Source: Kondoa malvinella (Eukaryota; Basidiomycota; Agaricostilbomycetes; Agaricostilbales; Kondoaceae). Taken from it: a stretch of 64,000 bases of DNA. This document shows positions 23,555-35,204 of the stretch, piece by piece. The notes beneath the pieces were generated by a model that saw only the letters and a list, made by a program, of their open reading frames with translations, was not told the origin of the DNA and made no database searches. Numbering within the stretch: the first letter of the stretch is position 1; every line of letters starts with the position of its first letter. The DNA lies in contig BCIM01000013.1 in NCBI GenBank assembly GCA_039545315.1, positions 310,001 to 374,000 on the forward strand, given 5' to 3'. A program made the position numbers and the translations under genes.

Positions 23555-24533
23555 CTATTCATCCCCTCCAAACAAGGCAGCAATCTATCGCTGTACAATT
23601 AGCCAGACACGAGGGTGGAAGAAGTGAGACTCGCGTTCTTGGATCCTCCACCAGGGCTACTCAATCATTAGCTACAACTCACAGCAACATAGTCGTAGAA
23701 CATACAGCTCTCTAACTTTACGCGTAGGTCTGAAACCATCAACAGCTGGAGGGGAATGAGCAGGTGCAACAACTTGAACCTCTTGCGCTTCTGCTGGTTT
23801 GACGACTACTTCTTCAGCAGGTGGAGAGCGAACACGACGAGCTGGCATAGGTTCTTGCTCTTCAGCACCGCCAAAGAGACTGAATTTCACAATGTCACAT
23901 AAGCACCGACTCTCGTGGAGAAGAGATGCTGTACCTAGCGATTTGAGCTGAACCTCCTCCAGGTAGCTCTCTGACTTTCCTAGTGGGTTCTGGCAGCATT
24001 CGTCAGTCTAGCGCGTTGTCAAGTACAAGCTCGGACCTACTGAAAGCATCACCAGAAGGCATAGTAGGGGTAGCGTGCTTTTGTTGAGGCTGCTCTTTAC
24101 GGCCTGAGCTAGGAGGTGTAGGGTAAGGTTGTTCGACCTCTTTAGGGTGAGCAGCAGCTGCTGTGGTACCGGCGTTCAAGTCGAGTTTGCCAAACGCTTC
24201 GACGTAACGTGGAAGTTTCTTGATCTCCTGACCCTATATACTCTGTCAGGTGGAATAGGACCATGTAAACGCGTGCTAGACGGACATTGGTATCGACTTC
24301 GACGCCGAGATGTTTGATGAAAGAGATCAAATTGCTGCTTTGCCCCTCAGCTTTGCCTATGCCATTGAGCCAGACTTACGCTTTCGTAAAGACGATATGA
24401 TCTTCGTAGCTTAAAAGGCCTGTTTCCACAAAATCAACAAATACAAGCGCGTCTCTCTGTGTATTTGCTGGCCTATTTGGTACTGCCAGTCCTTTTCGTT
24501 CTCGTAATTAAAAGCTTTCTCTGTGAATGCCAT
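23555..24533 (-). CDS. PGGGS-motif repeat protein (HN1/Jupiter-like motif) with helical N-terminal region
   Basis: The start at 24533 gives MAFTEKAFNYENEKDWQYQI, spliced into a helical segment (SNLISFIKHLGVEVDTNVRL, then EIKKLPRYVEAFGKLDL). A Pro/Ser/Gln-rich linker follows. Then a short unit occurs twice: PTRKVRELPGGGSAQIASLF near 24020-23880 and RPTRKVRELPGGGSKNIAAL at the end, each followed by FGG; a divergent ARRVRSPP lies between. The repeat recalls the PPGGxSxISFG motif of HN1/Jupiter microtubule-associated proteins; equating them is inference. The last intron (23585-23634) starts GC, not GT; using it gives the repeat-matching end LFGGDE and stop at 23555. N-terminal exon joins are less certain. 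Confidence 0.6.
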
Positions 24534-25290
24534 GCTTGTATGTGTGGATGCAGGGTATTTGGTTGGCAGACTCCTCCTCGCGTTGTTTGGTTCGGGAAGA
24601 AGATTGTTTTCGCGCGATCGACGCTTCTATACCCTGCTGTTGGAAATACCTGAGGGCTGAAGAATTGGCAAAGGAGAGCTGGCTGGTATTGACGCAAGCG
24701 TTGGGGACACTCGCTGGGCAAACAGACTGCGTTGGCAACATCTCGAAATCTCGAAAGCGGCAGCAATTCCCTGTCAAGTAGCAACAAAGAACAATAGGGA
24801 AGTCTAAAGCTAGTTGGATCAGCTGCAGATTGGCGTACTTTGGGTGCAGCAACGCAGTTCGGATTAGCATCTAGGCCGTGAGTCTGTACAGCAAGCGTTT
24901 CAGTGCAAGACTGAATTCATGCCGCAGTCAAGACCCTTGATTTCTCAAGACCTACGGCTACCTTTGCTTTGCAAAAACCCACCCGAATAAGCTTTGCGCG
25001 AATTTGGCTTGTTGTGCTTCGTATTAGGTTAGTTTCGCTGCTTCGCAAAGCACTCGGCCGATACTTATCCTCCTGCCCAAGCCACTGTACTGGTCGTGAG
25101 TCCTCAGTGTAGCTAAGCGAGCGGCACAGCGCTTAACTTTAGCCTTTCCGTCAGGCGATCTACCCTGCCTCTTTTCCTTGTTCTCAGGTGGTCTCTCCAA
25201 TCGCTTCCCAATCCGAACAGTCATCTTGCTACGACTTATCCAGATCAGTCGAGTGTCAACAGAAGTTGCTCCGATCAAGACACGGCCAGC
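24534..25290. promoter_or_regulatory. Divergent intergenic region
   Basis: 757 nt between the start codons of the PGGGS protein and the F-box gene. A minus-strand open frame at 24508-24870 has no ATG at its beginning and no family motif, so I do not call it. Confidence 0.35.
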
Positions 25291-26471
25291 ATGACGATCC
25301 ATCTGCTGGATCTATCAGTCGAGCTTTTAGAGATGATCGCCTATCAGCTCAAAACCACGGACTGCTTGGGCTTAATGGCGACGTGCAAACTTTTGAGAGA
25401 CATCGTTTCAAAAGCACCTCTGTATCACACCATCGTGCCAATGTGTTCTGAGTCGAATCAGTTCCCGATCGAAGGACTATGGAAGCGATTCAAGAGACGA
25501 CCTGAGTTGGCCAAGTTAGTCAAGCATTGCTATTTTCTCAACGCTTTTCCGTATGTCGCTTCTCGGCATGTAACATGGAGGCAAGTGCCTGAACACAAAC
25601 GCCGCATTTGCTACAATCTTGGCATCAGTCTGCTACTCATAGAACAAATGCCGAATATCCGCGGTTTATGGTTGCCTGTCTTGCCCAAATCGCTGGCAGC
25701 TGCATCTGTCTACAATTTCGTCTCCGACATCTCAGAGTTTACAACATTGCGGCACATCGTCATCAGCAACGTCGAAGGGGCATATCAGTTCGACAGTTCC
25801 CACCTAGTTCCCCTACTTGCTCTGCCGCAACTTGCATCCCTGAAACTGGGACGTTTCGAAATACGAGGAGTCGAGTGGCCGACGCGACCCATCTGCCCTA
25901 CTTTGATAAGCCTACACCTTAAAAGCTGCGAATTCGATTCAGAAGGCCAAGATCGACTATTTGCCCAATTGCCAAATGTCAAAGTCCTTGTTTCGCTGAA
26001 CACAGTCGGAATGTCAGCCAACGACACCATCGAAGGCGTAAGAAGGCATTACACGGCACTCTGCACTCTATCGTTGGAATGTCCATTGCCTCAAACAGAA
26101 GATGTACCTGAGGACTGGCTGGCCGGTTTCGCCAGCTTGGAAAGCATCTACTTGTGGGAGAACCAAGACTGTTGCATTCTGCATTCTTGGCGATAGCTCT
26201 CTTCTCTACCTTTCACCTACTGTCAAACATATCGATCTTGTAGATGTTAATCTATCCCCTGTTGCGATTGTATACGCCATTGGTCAATGGGCGAAAGATC
26301 CAGCAATCCAGCAATCCAGTATACACGTACGGTCATTGTCGATGAATCTATGAAGGACGTGTTCAAGGCTGCTCTAGTGGTAAGTCATGCCTTTCGTAGG
26401 TTTCCACCAGCCTGACAGCAGTTCTGCAGCGAGACTGCAAGGATTCGTGCATCGAGTTGGAGTTTCGCTAG
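25291..26471 (+). CDS. F-box/leucine-rich-repeat protein, frame broken twice
   Basis: Likely SCF ubiquitin-ligase adaptor. The N-terminal F-box reads LLDLSVELLEMIAYQL with LGLMATCKLLRDIV; LRR-like strands follow (LRHIVISNVEG, LASLKLGRFEI, LISLHLKSCEF, LESIYLWENQ). The first frame stops at 26196 after 301 residues. A 7-bp tandem duplication (26174-26187) shifts the frame there: one frame on, the sequence continues LSPTVKHIDLVDVNLSPVAI. An 8-bp duplication (26300-26315) shifts it back, giving TVIVDESMKDVFKAALV, then an intron and CKDSCIELEFR with stop at 26471. The two insertions total 15 nt, so the outer segments share one frame. Either a young pseudogene, a truncated but working protein, or sequence error. 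Confidence 0.75.
26174..26187 (+). repeat. 7-bp tandem duplication (GCATTCT x2), frameshifting
   Basis: Two adjacent perfect copies at 26174-26180 and 26181-26187 inside the F-box/LRR gene. Counting one copy only keeps the LRR frame open across this point. Confidence 0.9.
26300..26315 (+). repeat. 8-bp tandem duplication (CCAGCAAT x2), frameshifting
   Basis: Perfect copies at 26300-26307 and 26308-26315, followed by a partial third (CCAG). It moves the reading frame back to that of the first part of the F-box/LRR gene. Confidence 0.9.
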
Positions 26472-26823
26472 GTGGACGGCCGGGGCACGAAATGTACGTA
26501 CTCACACTCTCAAAGAGCACCAGGGCTGTGTTGATGATGTCTCCTTGTCAGACGCCTGCTATGTGGACTTGGGAAAATCGCTGTTTTGGCTTTATCAAAT
26601 CAGTCAGAACCGATTGCTGTGATTGGACAACGTGCGTTGTTGATAGTCTAGAGAACAACTATGGAGCATCGATCCGACAGCATTACACCAGAAGAGACCG
26701 GACGTCGAATCGAGGCGCTCGAGTTTGGAATAACGCACCGGCTGTATGTGATCAGGGAAGCAGAAGAAGTCGAATGTATTGCTCGCCTTTTACCAATGAC
26801 TATGTACAATGGAGAAGCGGATG
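26472..26823. other. Converging 3' ends
   Basis: About 350 nt between the broken F-box gene and the GPI-type gene. A plus-strand open frame at 26661-26954 (starting MEHRSDSITPEE) runs antisense into the next gene and shows no motif. Confidence 0.3.
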
Positions 26824-28324
26824 TCAGAACAAAGACCAAGCAACTAATACCAGGGCCGCTAGCGCTTGCAAGCCTGCCGCAGATGTGTCTCTGCCAGCAG
26901 CGTTGTCTTGAGCATATTGCGCGTCCAACAAACCGACCTGCGAGCCGATTGTAGAGTTCAAGCAATTGAAGTAGGTCATGTTGACTCCGCTGGGTAGAGG
27001 TGCCGGAACAGCATTGCGGACAGAGTCCTGTGTATGAAGTGAGTACGACACGGTCAAAGAGAGAAATGCACATACCGGCAAGGCTGACTGGTCGTCAGAG
27101 GTAGCATTGATCAGCGGCAGAGTGTTATTGTAGTCTTGAAGCAACAATGTGAAAGAAGAGCCTCGGTAGTATTCGACAGCCACTATGCATAGTCATCAGT
27201 CTGCTCGACAACAGATACAGATAAGAAGCTAGCTTACTCCCGGGCGTCGCAGTGAGATTTTGACCATAAGCGTTTGGCAAGACACCACAAGCCGATGCAA
27301 GAGCCGGAATGAGACCAGAGACCGAAGATACATCGCCGTATAGAGCAAAGGTGTTGTTCTGAGGTCCGACAGCGCCGTTGGTCTGATTAGCAGCCCACTG
27401 CGGAACCAAAGTCCAAGTGAGAAGAGCACCGCCGGGACGAGTGTCGTTTGATGGAGGGCCCTGGAAGACATGAGCTGATGATAAGTAGATAGTGCAAAGC
27501 AGCTCACGTAGATGCCTGTTCCGTAGTGACTGTCGAGGCGATTAGAATTAAACACGAAAGTGAAGAAACGACTTACTTGGCGTATGACCCGCCATAAGAC
27601 AAAGGCCAAAAGATGTAAGGAAAACTTGAATGTCCCAAGAGATAGCCTCCTCCCAGTCCAGCACTGTAACAAAGATCAGTCTCAAGACAAAATAATCCAG
27701 TGAGGTAACTTACCCTGCTCCATAGATCCCTGCTCGGCTCCCACCTCCCGCTGATCTACCCGCAAATGGACCACTGCCTCTGACTGAATATGGAAAATGA
27801 GGCAGAGGCGTGGAAGCAATAAATCGAGAACTTACCTGTATATGGACTCCCTCCGCCAAATCCGCCGGGATAGCCGAGCACTGCTGATCCACCAGAGACT
27901 GAATAAGGAGGAGGTGTTGCACCAGGAGAATCTATAAGACAATGTTTGGCGTAAGAGTCACCAAGACGCGTCGAACAGTGCACGCACAAGCACGAGGGCG
28001 ATTGGCAATTGAGCCTTTGCTGCCACTGTTTGATGGTGATGAGGATGAGCCTTTGCTGCTGCCTTTCAATGATGAAGAAGAGAATGATCTTCCGCCGGCT
28101 GAATAAACGTCTTCAACGACGCGTATTTGATGTGTAAATTGATACTCACATGAAGAACCACCGCCTCCACGGCCTCCTCTTCCTCCTCCGCCTTTACGTT
28201 TGCTCAAGATAGGGATATACACGATTGAAGAAGAAGAGGAAGATGAAAAGATGAAAATGTATGAAAGGAAAGAAAGAGAAAGCGCGGAGGAACTGGTATT
28301 CGAAGAGGCGATGCAGAACAACAT
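26824..28324 (-). CDS. Glycine-rich secreted protein, probable GPI anchor
   Basis: The start at 28324 gives a Ser-rich hydrophobic leader (LSLSFLSYIFIFSSS), then basic/Gly-rich RKGGGGRGGRGGGG and a Ser/Gly-rich region. Gly-rich exons follow (YPGGFGGGSPYTG, AGRSAGGGSRAGIYGAG). A conserved-looking core has LSYGGSYAN and HYGTGIYGPPSNDTRPGG, then LVPQWAANQTNGAVGPQNNT, ALASACGVLPNAYGQNLT and FNCLNSTIGSQVG, with several N-glycosylation sites (NQT, NNT, NLT, NAT, NMT, NST). The end GLQALAALVLVAWSLF is hydrophobic after a small-residue stretch, as for GPI attachment. Likely a cell-surface protein; exact family not known to me. Confidence 0.7.
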
Positions 28325-28431
28325 CCATTCTGAGCCAACGCGTCCAGTTGTGCACTGAGTAATGCAGACATGCACCGCCTTCGAGCGCATAAAATGTTGC
28401 TTTGGCCTAGTCCGATTCTTGACCGAACATT

Positions 28432-30668
28432 TTAGCGTAATGTGCTTTGGGAATCGTCTTTGTCAAGCTTCATATCCTGCTTTGACATTAGCTGTGAAGT
28501 CAGCGCGGCAAGAAGAGTGCTCACTACAGGCTTCTCATTGTCAAGATCGACACCTCGGAGATGGGCCGAGCGCTCTACATCATGTTTGAGCCGGCTGAGG
28601 CTGTGAACATAATAGCTCTTCGGTTGGGATTTTTGTGATAGTACGCCTTCGGGATGTGACCTGCAGCCGAGTTGTACAAAGAAACTGATGCTGTACACTT
28701 TTGTGACTGGCTGCAGACGACCCGAGTACTTCATTAGTGCTTGATGTGTCAAATGCACGGAACGGACCATAAATACCGCCGCGACTACAAAACAGTCATC
28801 AGCATGGTGAAGCAAGCCACTCAGACAAACTCACAGTAGGTCACATCTGGAACAGCCAAGAATAGCTAGAAACGCGTCAGCCATGAGACCAGTCTTCTCG
28901 AAAAGGAATCTCACAATGGCAGTGCAAATGGTCTGTGACACAATAAGGCTAGATAGCAGTCTTAAGATCTGGCTGCTCACCAATATGGTAGACAACAAGC
29001 AACTGTTGATGACAACAACAGCAATGCGGAGGATGATACGCCTGTACACAATCGGGTCAGAGGACGGAATGTCAGGGGATCAAAAGCAGACACACTTGGT
29101 TTCTGTAAAGCTCGTTTCCGTTCTGGCCCGAAGTAGCTTGTGCATGAGGATACCCGTTGTAACGACATCGACGAGCTGTTTTGGAGGATGAGTGGAACGG
29201 CTTCGAGCGCTCGTTGGACAAACAGCAGATGTGCACAGATAGGTGCCAAACACCCCTGTAACGACCTGTATCTGAGCATACGAGCGCGGTAAGGTTGCAA
29301 GAGCCAAGACTGACCCTTCATCTGCAGCGTAAAGCTTTCTCGCGAACTGTCTGGCGCCCAAAAGCGAGTCGTCGAGAGGTAAACGTGGTAATAACCCTAC
29401 CAAAGAGTGCTCAGATGAGACATAGCAGGCATTTCTGGTGAGCCTACACCAGCGAAGAGAGCTGGGCCATCGAAACCTTAGATATACTGACAAACAATCA
29501 AGCGGAGAGACGAACACAAGAGAAACAAGCACCACATCATGACGGCAAAAGGTCTGCTGCGCTCGATGAAGAGCCAGCACCGTCTGAATGGACATTAGCT
29601 GGTCGTCGACAGAGATTCATCAGTGCACTTGCCTGGCAAAGTATGCTTGAATAGAAGTTGACAAGGCAACCATAAACCCAAGAGAAGCTCTGCGGAAGGT
29701 ATTAGCCGCGCGCCAATACGATGTCAGAGACTTACATCATGCCTCTGTCAAAGTGTCAGAGGTCAGAAAAGGGATGCGATCTTTTGATCCAACACAAACC
29801 TCTCCTGCTTGCTACAGGCAGATCAAAGCTCAGACAATTGTGATTAGCGCAGAGATTAGACGTACTACGAAGGGACGATGTTGCCGAAATTGGTACTGGA
29901 AAGGCAGGAGGATGTGAGGGAACGAACAGACTATGGTGCTTCGCAAAGCATACATATGAGTTCTGTAGGGCATTAGTCTAGCGAAATGATGCGCAAAGGC
30001 AACGTACTCCCATAGACCCCAGAAGAGCGCAATCGTCTGCCCTGTCGATCTGTTGCAAATGTCAGCCAACGCTTTCTCGTCAAACGATGACCGACGCCAA
30101 GACTACAAAGGCGACCGGAGGCCAGCTGTGAGCAGTGCTCGGGATGTCGTTGAAGAGATCATACCAGCGCTCGCAACCATACTGCAGCAGTTCAATGAAT
30201 GAGTACGCAGAGCACAGGCTGCTAATGGAAGGACTGACTTGGATCTCTGCTGCCCCATCGTAGATAGTACTGTCGCGAGCTTATATGAACTTATCATGAG
30301 CGATGAATTAAAGCTTACCCAACAGGCCATACTCTGACGGTGGTCAAATTAACGTGTACGCGACTTGCAATGCTTCGCCATACCCATACGATTCCTTGCA
30401 GAAGGATATTCGCCAGACCACTGCTTGAGCCGTCAACTTAGGTGGCCATGCAAATAGGAGAGCCCAAAGCGCACCCGCCAAACTATAATAATAGCTCTTA
30501 GTAATGACCGACTTGCAGCCAGCAGATGTGCTTACACGGCAGCCTAACGATGTAAAAGCAGCTTCTCGCGCTTCAGCAGACATCGCTCGAAAAGGCAAGC
30601 AACGATAGCAGGATAAGGATGTAATTCACCGAGCGGCCTTTCGGCTCCGCATCATCAAGCTTGGACAT
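28432..30668 (-). CDS. Multi-pass membrane protein, DUF6534-like
   Basis: Fungal (mostly basidiomycete) seven-helix family of unknown function. The proposed start at 30668 gives MSKLDDAEPKGRSVNYILIL. Later exons match the family order: GLANILLQGIVWVW, TIYDGAAEIQ-YGCERWYDLFND (cf. the LYG..Q..Y...F..D pattern), IALFWGLWEYVAFAHHFA and ASLGFMVALSTSIQAYFA. Then DVVTTGILMHKLLRARTETS (the D..I...L...L....T..T motif), IILRIAVVVINSCLL and PDVTYFAAVFMVRSVHL with a polar tail ending at 28432. About 15 short exons; the first three joins and several middle ones are uncertain, and two genes are possible. Family by motif, start tentative. Confidence 0.55.
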
Positions 30669-31285
30669 TACGCTCGGACAGTAGACTCGAGGGAAGCAAT
30701 GGCAGGATGAAGGCTGAAGACTTTCGCGAGAGGGAGACTTCTTGCGAGGATTTACCGGTCACAAACGCGCGAAGTCATCAGATGAAGAGAGAATCAAGGA
30801 ACGAGACCCTCGACGGATCATATGTGTAGTCGCAATTTCGATTTCCAATGGATCCAATGGACCACAGAACACAAGCAAGAGAGCGATTGCCTACCAAGAC
30901 ACAAAAGTAGCACACGAACCCACTTGCTCTATGAGGGAGAGGAGCGCTAATTCTTTATCGTCTTCATCTTTGTCGGAATGATGTACAGGGACAGGCTTTC
31001 TGACAGCTATAGGGCTCGGTCGACCTTTGTACGGGCCATGCTTTCCGATTGGAAGTCTGCGAGAGAAAATGACATCGCGCGTCGAGCTTGGAAGATGTCG
31101 GCTTTTCCTAGCTTGGACAGCATAGAGGCGAGGTACACAAACAGATAGTCTATCTGTACATAATGAGCCAAACCGACAGCGTGGTCTGCTGCACGTACAG
31201 ATGTTCAAAGATATTCCTTGTACAGCATGTTCATCCCTTCATACAACAGATCTGATTCACGCTGTGCCATCACTCAGATATAAGA
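30669..31285. other. Intergenic region with weak open frames
   Basis: 617 nt between the DUF6534-like start and the LRR gene stop. A minus-strand frame (30891-31208) has a charged stretch, HHSDKDEDDKELALLSLIEQ, that looks protein-like. It lacks a clear start and splice partners, so it is left uncalled. Confidence 0.3.
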
Positions 31286-32515
31286 TCAGAGCTGCAGCTG
31301 CTGGCACTGACATAGAAGTGGATCTGCTTCGCTGCCCAGGACCTCGACGTGGATGCCTTTGACAGAGCAAAGATCCCAAAGATTCTGCGTCTCTTGCTGC
31401 CTTCCAAACGCAAAAGCTGCCCCATACTGTAGACTTTTCAGCTCTGGTAGAGGATTTCCCGATATAGCAGTGTGCAATTCTGGTACCATTAGGTGTTCGA
31501 ACGACAAGTGAGTAATGTGTTGGAAGTACCGAGGATCGAATGCAGCTGGCAGGTTTGAATAGCCTACTCGCCGATCGACATGCAGCGACGTTACAGACGG
31601 TCTAAGGAAAGAGTCAGAAAATGACGCAGCATCAAGCTATCCATACGTACGGTAGATATTCGAGCCCGTCCACGTCTTTGACGGCTACATGCCTCAGCTT
31701 TGGAAACCGTTGCAGCTTTTCTATTGGAAAGCCAGACGGATGAGTGGGGCTTTCGATCCAAGTAAAGCTGGAGATGCATGTCGGAACAAGGTCGGCGATA
31801 GTGTCGACCGATTCTGGTGCAATTCCCCTACCTTGCAGTGTCAGGGAGAAGGATGTCAAAGCAGCTGACGAGTCGGCAAGACGTTTGGACATCAATTTGA
31901 CGAGATTCTTTGACGGCGCAGAGGTGATGGTGGGTCTGATACCAAGGTGAAGTCGCTTGAGTGCTGGGAAGGACAGAAGGTGCTTCAGTAGGTCTTCAAT
32001 TTGAGCAGCTGGACAGTCCAGTCCATCGAGATGCAGCGATTCCAGCTCTTGAACCTTCAGTCCGCCCGCTCTCCATCCCTTCAAGACCTCATCGATACTC
32101 AGCTCACTTCCGGATTGCCATGAGAGATGTAGAGTTCGCAATCTTGGACAGGAAAGGACGGATTGGAAGATTGGGGTCCGATGATACAAAGTCGGTCGAT
32201 AGTTCATAATCAGCGACATATGTCTGACAATCGAGCTGAGGCCCATCTCTTGGTTATCAAGGAGCTTGAGTGCTTGGCTGATAGACTGGACTTTCGTAGA
32301 GTGATAGTACATTGAAGGCGAAAGGAAGAGAGTCATCCGGGCAGCTGTCAGTGTGGACTTGCAAATTCGACAGAACACGGCGAGATTAGCTTGATACTGC
32401 TTTATAGCGACTGTGTGAGGACTGAAACCGGTGCTGTGAGTAGATTTTGAAGATCGAAAGAAGTTTGCATTTGTAGCTCTAGGGGCAAGCTGGTAAGAGA
32501 GGGAGCGCAATCCAT
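31286..32515 (-). CDS. F-box/leucine-rich-repeat-like protein
   Basis: Probable SCF-type adaptor. The ATG at 32515 gives MDCAPSLTSLPLELQMQTSF, resembling an F-box first helix. It joins NLAVFCRICKSTLTAARMTL only across an unusually short apparent intron (33 nt, donor GTTTCAG), so the 5' end is uncertain. LRR strands follow: LRTLHLSWQSG, LESLHLDGLDC, LKRLHLGIRP, LTSFSLTLQGRG, LRHVAVKDVDGLEYLP. After an intron come SVTSLHVDRR, ITHLSFEHLMVPE and LKSLQYGAAFAFGRQ. Stop at 31286. Same gene type as 25291 and 55048 but not a close tandem copy. Confidence 0.68.
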
Positions 32516-32691
32516 GATGATTATGTGTATGTTGGTAGTTGACTGTTCGGGAGGGAGAACGCAGATGCACTCCGCCGAAAGAAAACAAACGCGTCTTACT
32601 TACTTAGGTACTTATTTATCGTCAAGTAGACGCGTCTATTGTGTGCATTGCTATCTGTGTCATACAGATACATGGATCTAGCATACACGGC

Positions 32692-35204
32692 TCATGACAA
32701 GAGCATTGAATTTGGCTTGAAATATTCACTGCCACGCTCGAGATAGTCTTGGTGCGTAAAAGACCCTTGAGCAAATGCATCAGTCTGGCTCCACTTGGCC
32801 AGTCCCTTCCACGCATCGAGCTGAACATCTGCCGCTCGCCTGACGTGCACCTCTGTCCCTACTGGCCGGATAGACCGCAACCCTGCTGCTAGACGAGCAT
32901 CAAAGTTTGGTGTAAGGCTGAAGCCGCCAGTGACAAAGACATTCTAAGCCAAGATGAGCAAAAGCAGGCTTAGAATGCTGTAGAGCGCTCACATTTGTCA
33001 ACCTATCTTGTTCCGACGGACTGAACTGCTTCAAGACATGGCCGACGATCTCCAGCAAGCCAGCTTGATCAATACCAGCCATCTGAGGTTGATAGAGAGC
33101 TTCAGGTACTCTGATCTGCTCGATGTTGACGTGCAGCTGTGCGGCTTGAGCAGGATCTGATGGGTCATAGGCTGATGCCGAATCAGTAGGTCGCATTCCA
33201 CGCATAAAGGCATTCAAAAGCTGATTTTTGAGGATTGCTCGACGCGCTGCAGTATCATCCTCGCCGAAATTAGGATCATGTTCGAGTAGTTTCTGTTCCA
33301 GTTGGAATAGGTGCGTTTGTTCGTCCTCTTCGTCTTCCGACTCGTCCCCTCCCTTGGGACGATCATCAGCTCTATGTCTCAAAGACGCATAGTCAGGCTT
33401 ACGATCTCACGATAGACTGCCCAATCTGCGTCGTTCGCACCAAACATGTCATCGCCGCCCTTCTTCTTTCGCTTCCTTCCAGCTGCAACATCACTTGCGA
33501 GGGTCGTAATAGACTTCATTCGATTCTGAGCTGCCAAACTCTTGCGATCCGTCAAAGCAGCCTTGTGTTTTGAGCGCTCCTTCATCCTTGCCAAGATATC
33601 CTATGGGTCATGAATCAGTGGTTGAACAGCAGATAAGTAGCCAGCATACATCGTGCTCTTGTCTCAGCTCTGCGAGCCACCCTTCCGGATCTTGTCTCCT
33701 TCTCGCTTCTTCCGCAGCTGCTTCTTGCTCTTTCCGCTGCCTCTCTGCTTCTTTCTCGACTTTCGCACGTTCTCGAGCATCATAGCCAGCTTTCATGAGC
33801 TTCTGCCTCCGCTTGTCTTTAAGGTCTTCTTCGTTCAGTAGATGATCTGCTACGTCGATGAGAGGAAAGGTGGGTGGTGCCTGTTTCAATGATGAGCTCG
33901 TTTTCAACGTAAGTACTGCAATACGTACCTTATCTTCATCTTCAATACCCGCCTCTTTATCCCTACTCCGCTTCAGGCTCTTTTCCGTCTTGCTCAAAGC
34001 CTCCATTAGCTCATCTTCAGCACCAAAACCCTCCGCTTCCAACTTTTTCATCCACACAGCTCTGGAATCCACCTCTTTCGCCTGAACCAATTCTTTAAAC
34101 AAGACCAGATCTTTCTCCTTTTGCGCCAATTTCTCGAGCCTAGACGTTTTTTGCAACTCTTGCATTCGCTTCATGTTTTCCCTTCGTTTCTCAGCGAGAG
34201 AATCGAGCTCTTCTTGTGTCTTTTGTTCGGCTGCGGCTGCTATTGTGTAGGGCGCTTGAATGATCTGATCCATTGCGCAGAGGATGTTTGGGTCTGAGAG
34301 GGAAGTAAGGGACGTCGTGTAGTCTTCTGGTGCTAGATGAGTGAATTGTCGGACGATGTTCTACAGATTGATCAGTGATATCTGTGTTGATTCATGGAAA
34401 GGCTTACAGCTGCTTGATGAGGTGAAAGCTTGGAGAGGAAGTGAGGGTACTTGAGTTGCAATAGTTTGAGCATAAAGTCGGTTGCTTGTGATCCGCCGTA
34501 AGACAGACTATCGCAGCATCAGAACATACTTTGGAAGAAAGAGTAAAGCTTACCGTTTCGCGCTGCTGAGTATAGCCTGGCCATCCAACACAGGAATGAC
34601 CATAGTACCAGAAGCAGAGGAAGATACGATGAGGCCGTCTTTGAGCCCAGAGTTGAAGAAGGACGAAAGCGCATCGTTGCCGTACGCTATTGATGGAACG
34701 CCGTATCCTTCAAACAAAAGTTCCGACATGACTACAAGCGCTGTCAGCTTCTTCACCCAGCTCGCAGAAGACAAACTGACGAGAGCGGGAATAAGACGGA
34801 TTGCAAGCGGTTTCCGTCATGGCAATAGGATGAGGTACCGTCTCTGCCCCGTATACGCCCAATTTGGCAAAGGCATAATCGAGTATAGTCTCCATCGCAT
34901 CAAAGCTACAGACGACATCGCCTTCATAAGGTACTTTCGCGCTCTGTTTCGAGACTGTGTCCGCATAGACTTGAGCGCCAGCCAGCGTCACTGCTTTGTT
35001 GGTCTTCCTGTCCTTGTAGCGAGATACGATATTGTCTACGTCGATTCTAGGACCAGTAGCATGTTCTGAAGCCCATCCAGCGCGGAAACGAGCAGAGCCA
35101 TTGTCTAACACGATTGGTGTTGATGTTCGGGCGAAATTGGCATAGTCTGAGCTTGTGGATGGACCTGGTTGAAAGAGCGCGTCCTCCAAGTGATAGATAG
35201 GCAT
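32692..35204 (-). CDS. ARP5: Actin-related protein 5 (INO80 complex subunit)
   Basis: Nuclear actin-fold subunit of the INO80 chromatin remodeler, paired with Ies6. The start at 35204 gives MPIYHLEDALFQPG. The actin-fold opening is TPIVLDNGSARFRAGWA, then NIVSRYKDRK, MTETACNPSYSRS, ELLFEGYGVPSIAYG and LIVSSSASGTMVIPV. The large charged coiled-coil insertion typical of Arp5 spans about 34270-33300 (for instance LEKLAQKEKDLVLFKELVQ). The actin fold resumes at IEQIRVPEALYQPQMAG, NVFVTGGFSLTPNFDARL and AWKGLAKWSQT, ending YFKPNSMLLS at 32692. The insertion and GG-loop identify Arp5 rather than actin. Confidence 0.9.

Noticed and set aside
24508..24870. Minus-strand 120-codon frame upstream of the PGGGS protein
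   Set aside because: No true ATG at its beginning, no family motif, and the downstream gene has a better start at 24533.
31007..31039. Minus-strand frame starting MARTK, like histone H3
   Set aside because: It stops after ten codons (MARTKVDRAL) and no histone-fold sequence follows; chance match.
32580..32588. Longer start for the LRR gene at 31286-32515
   Set aside because: The extended frame begins with TTG rather than ATG and its first 60 residues read like a shadow frame.
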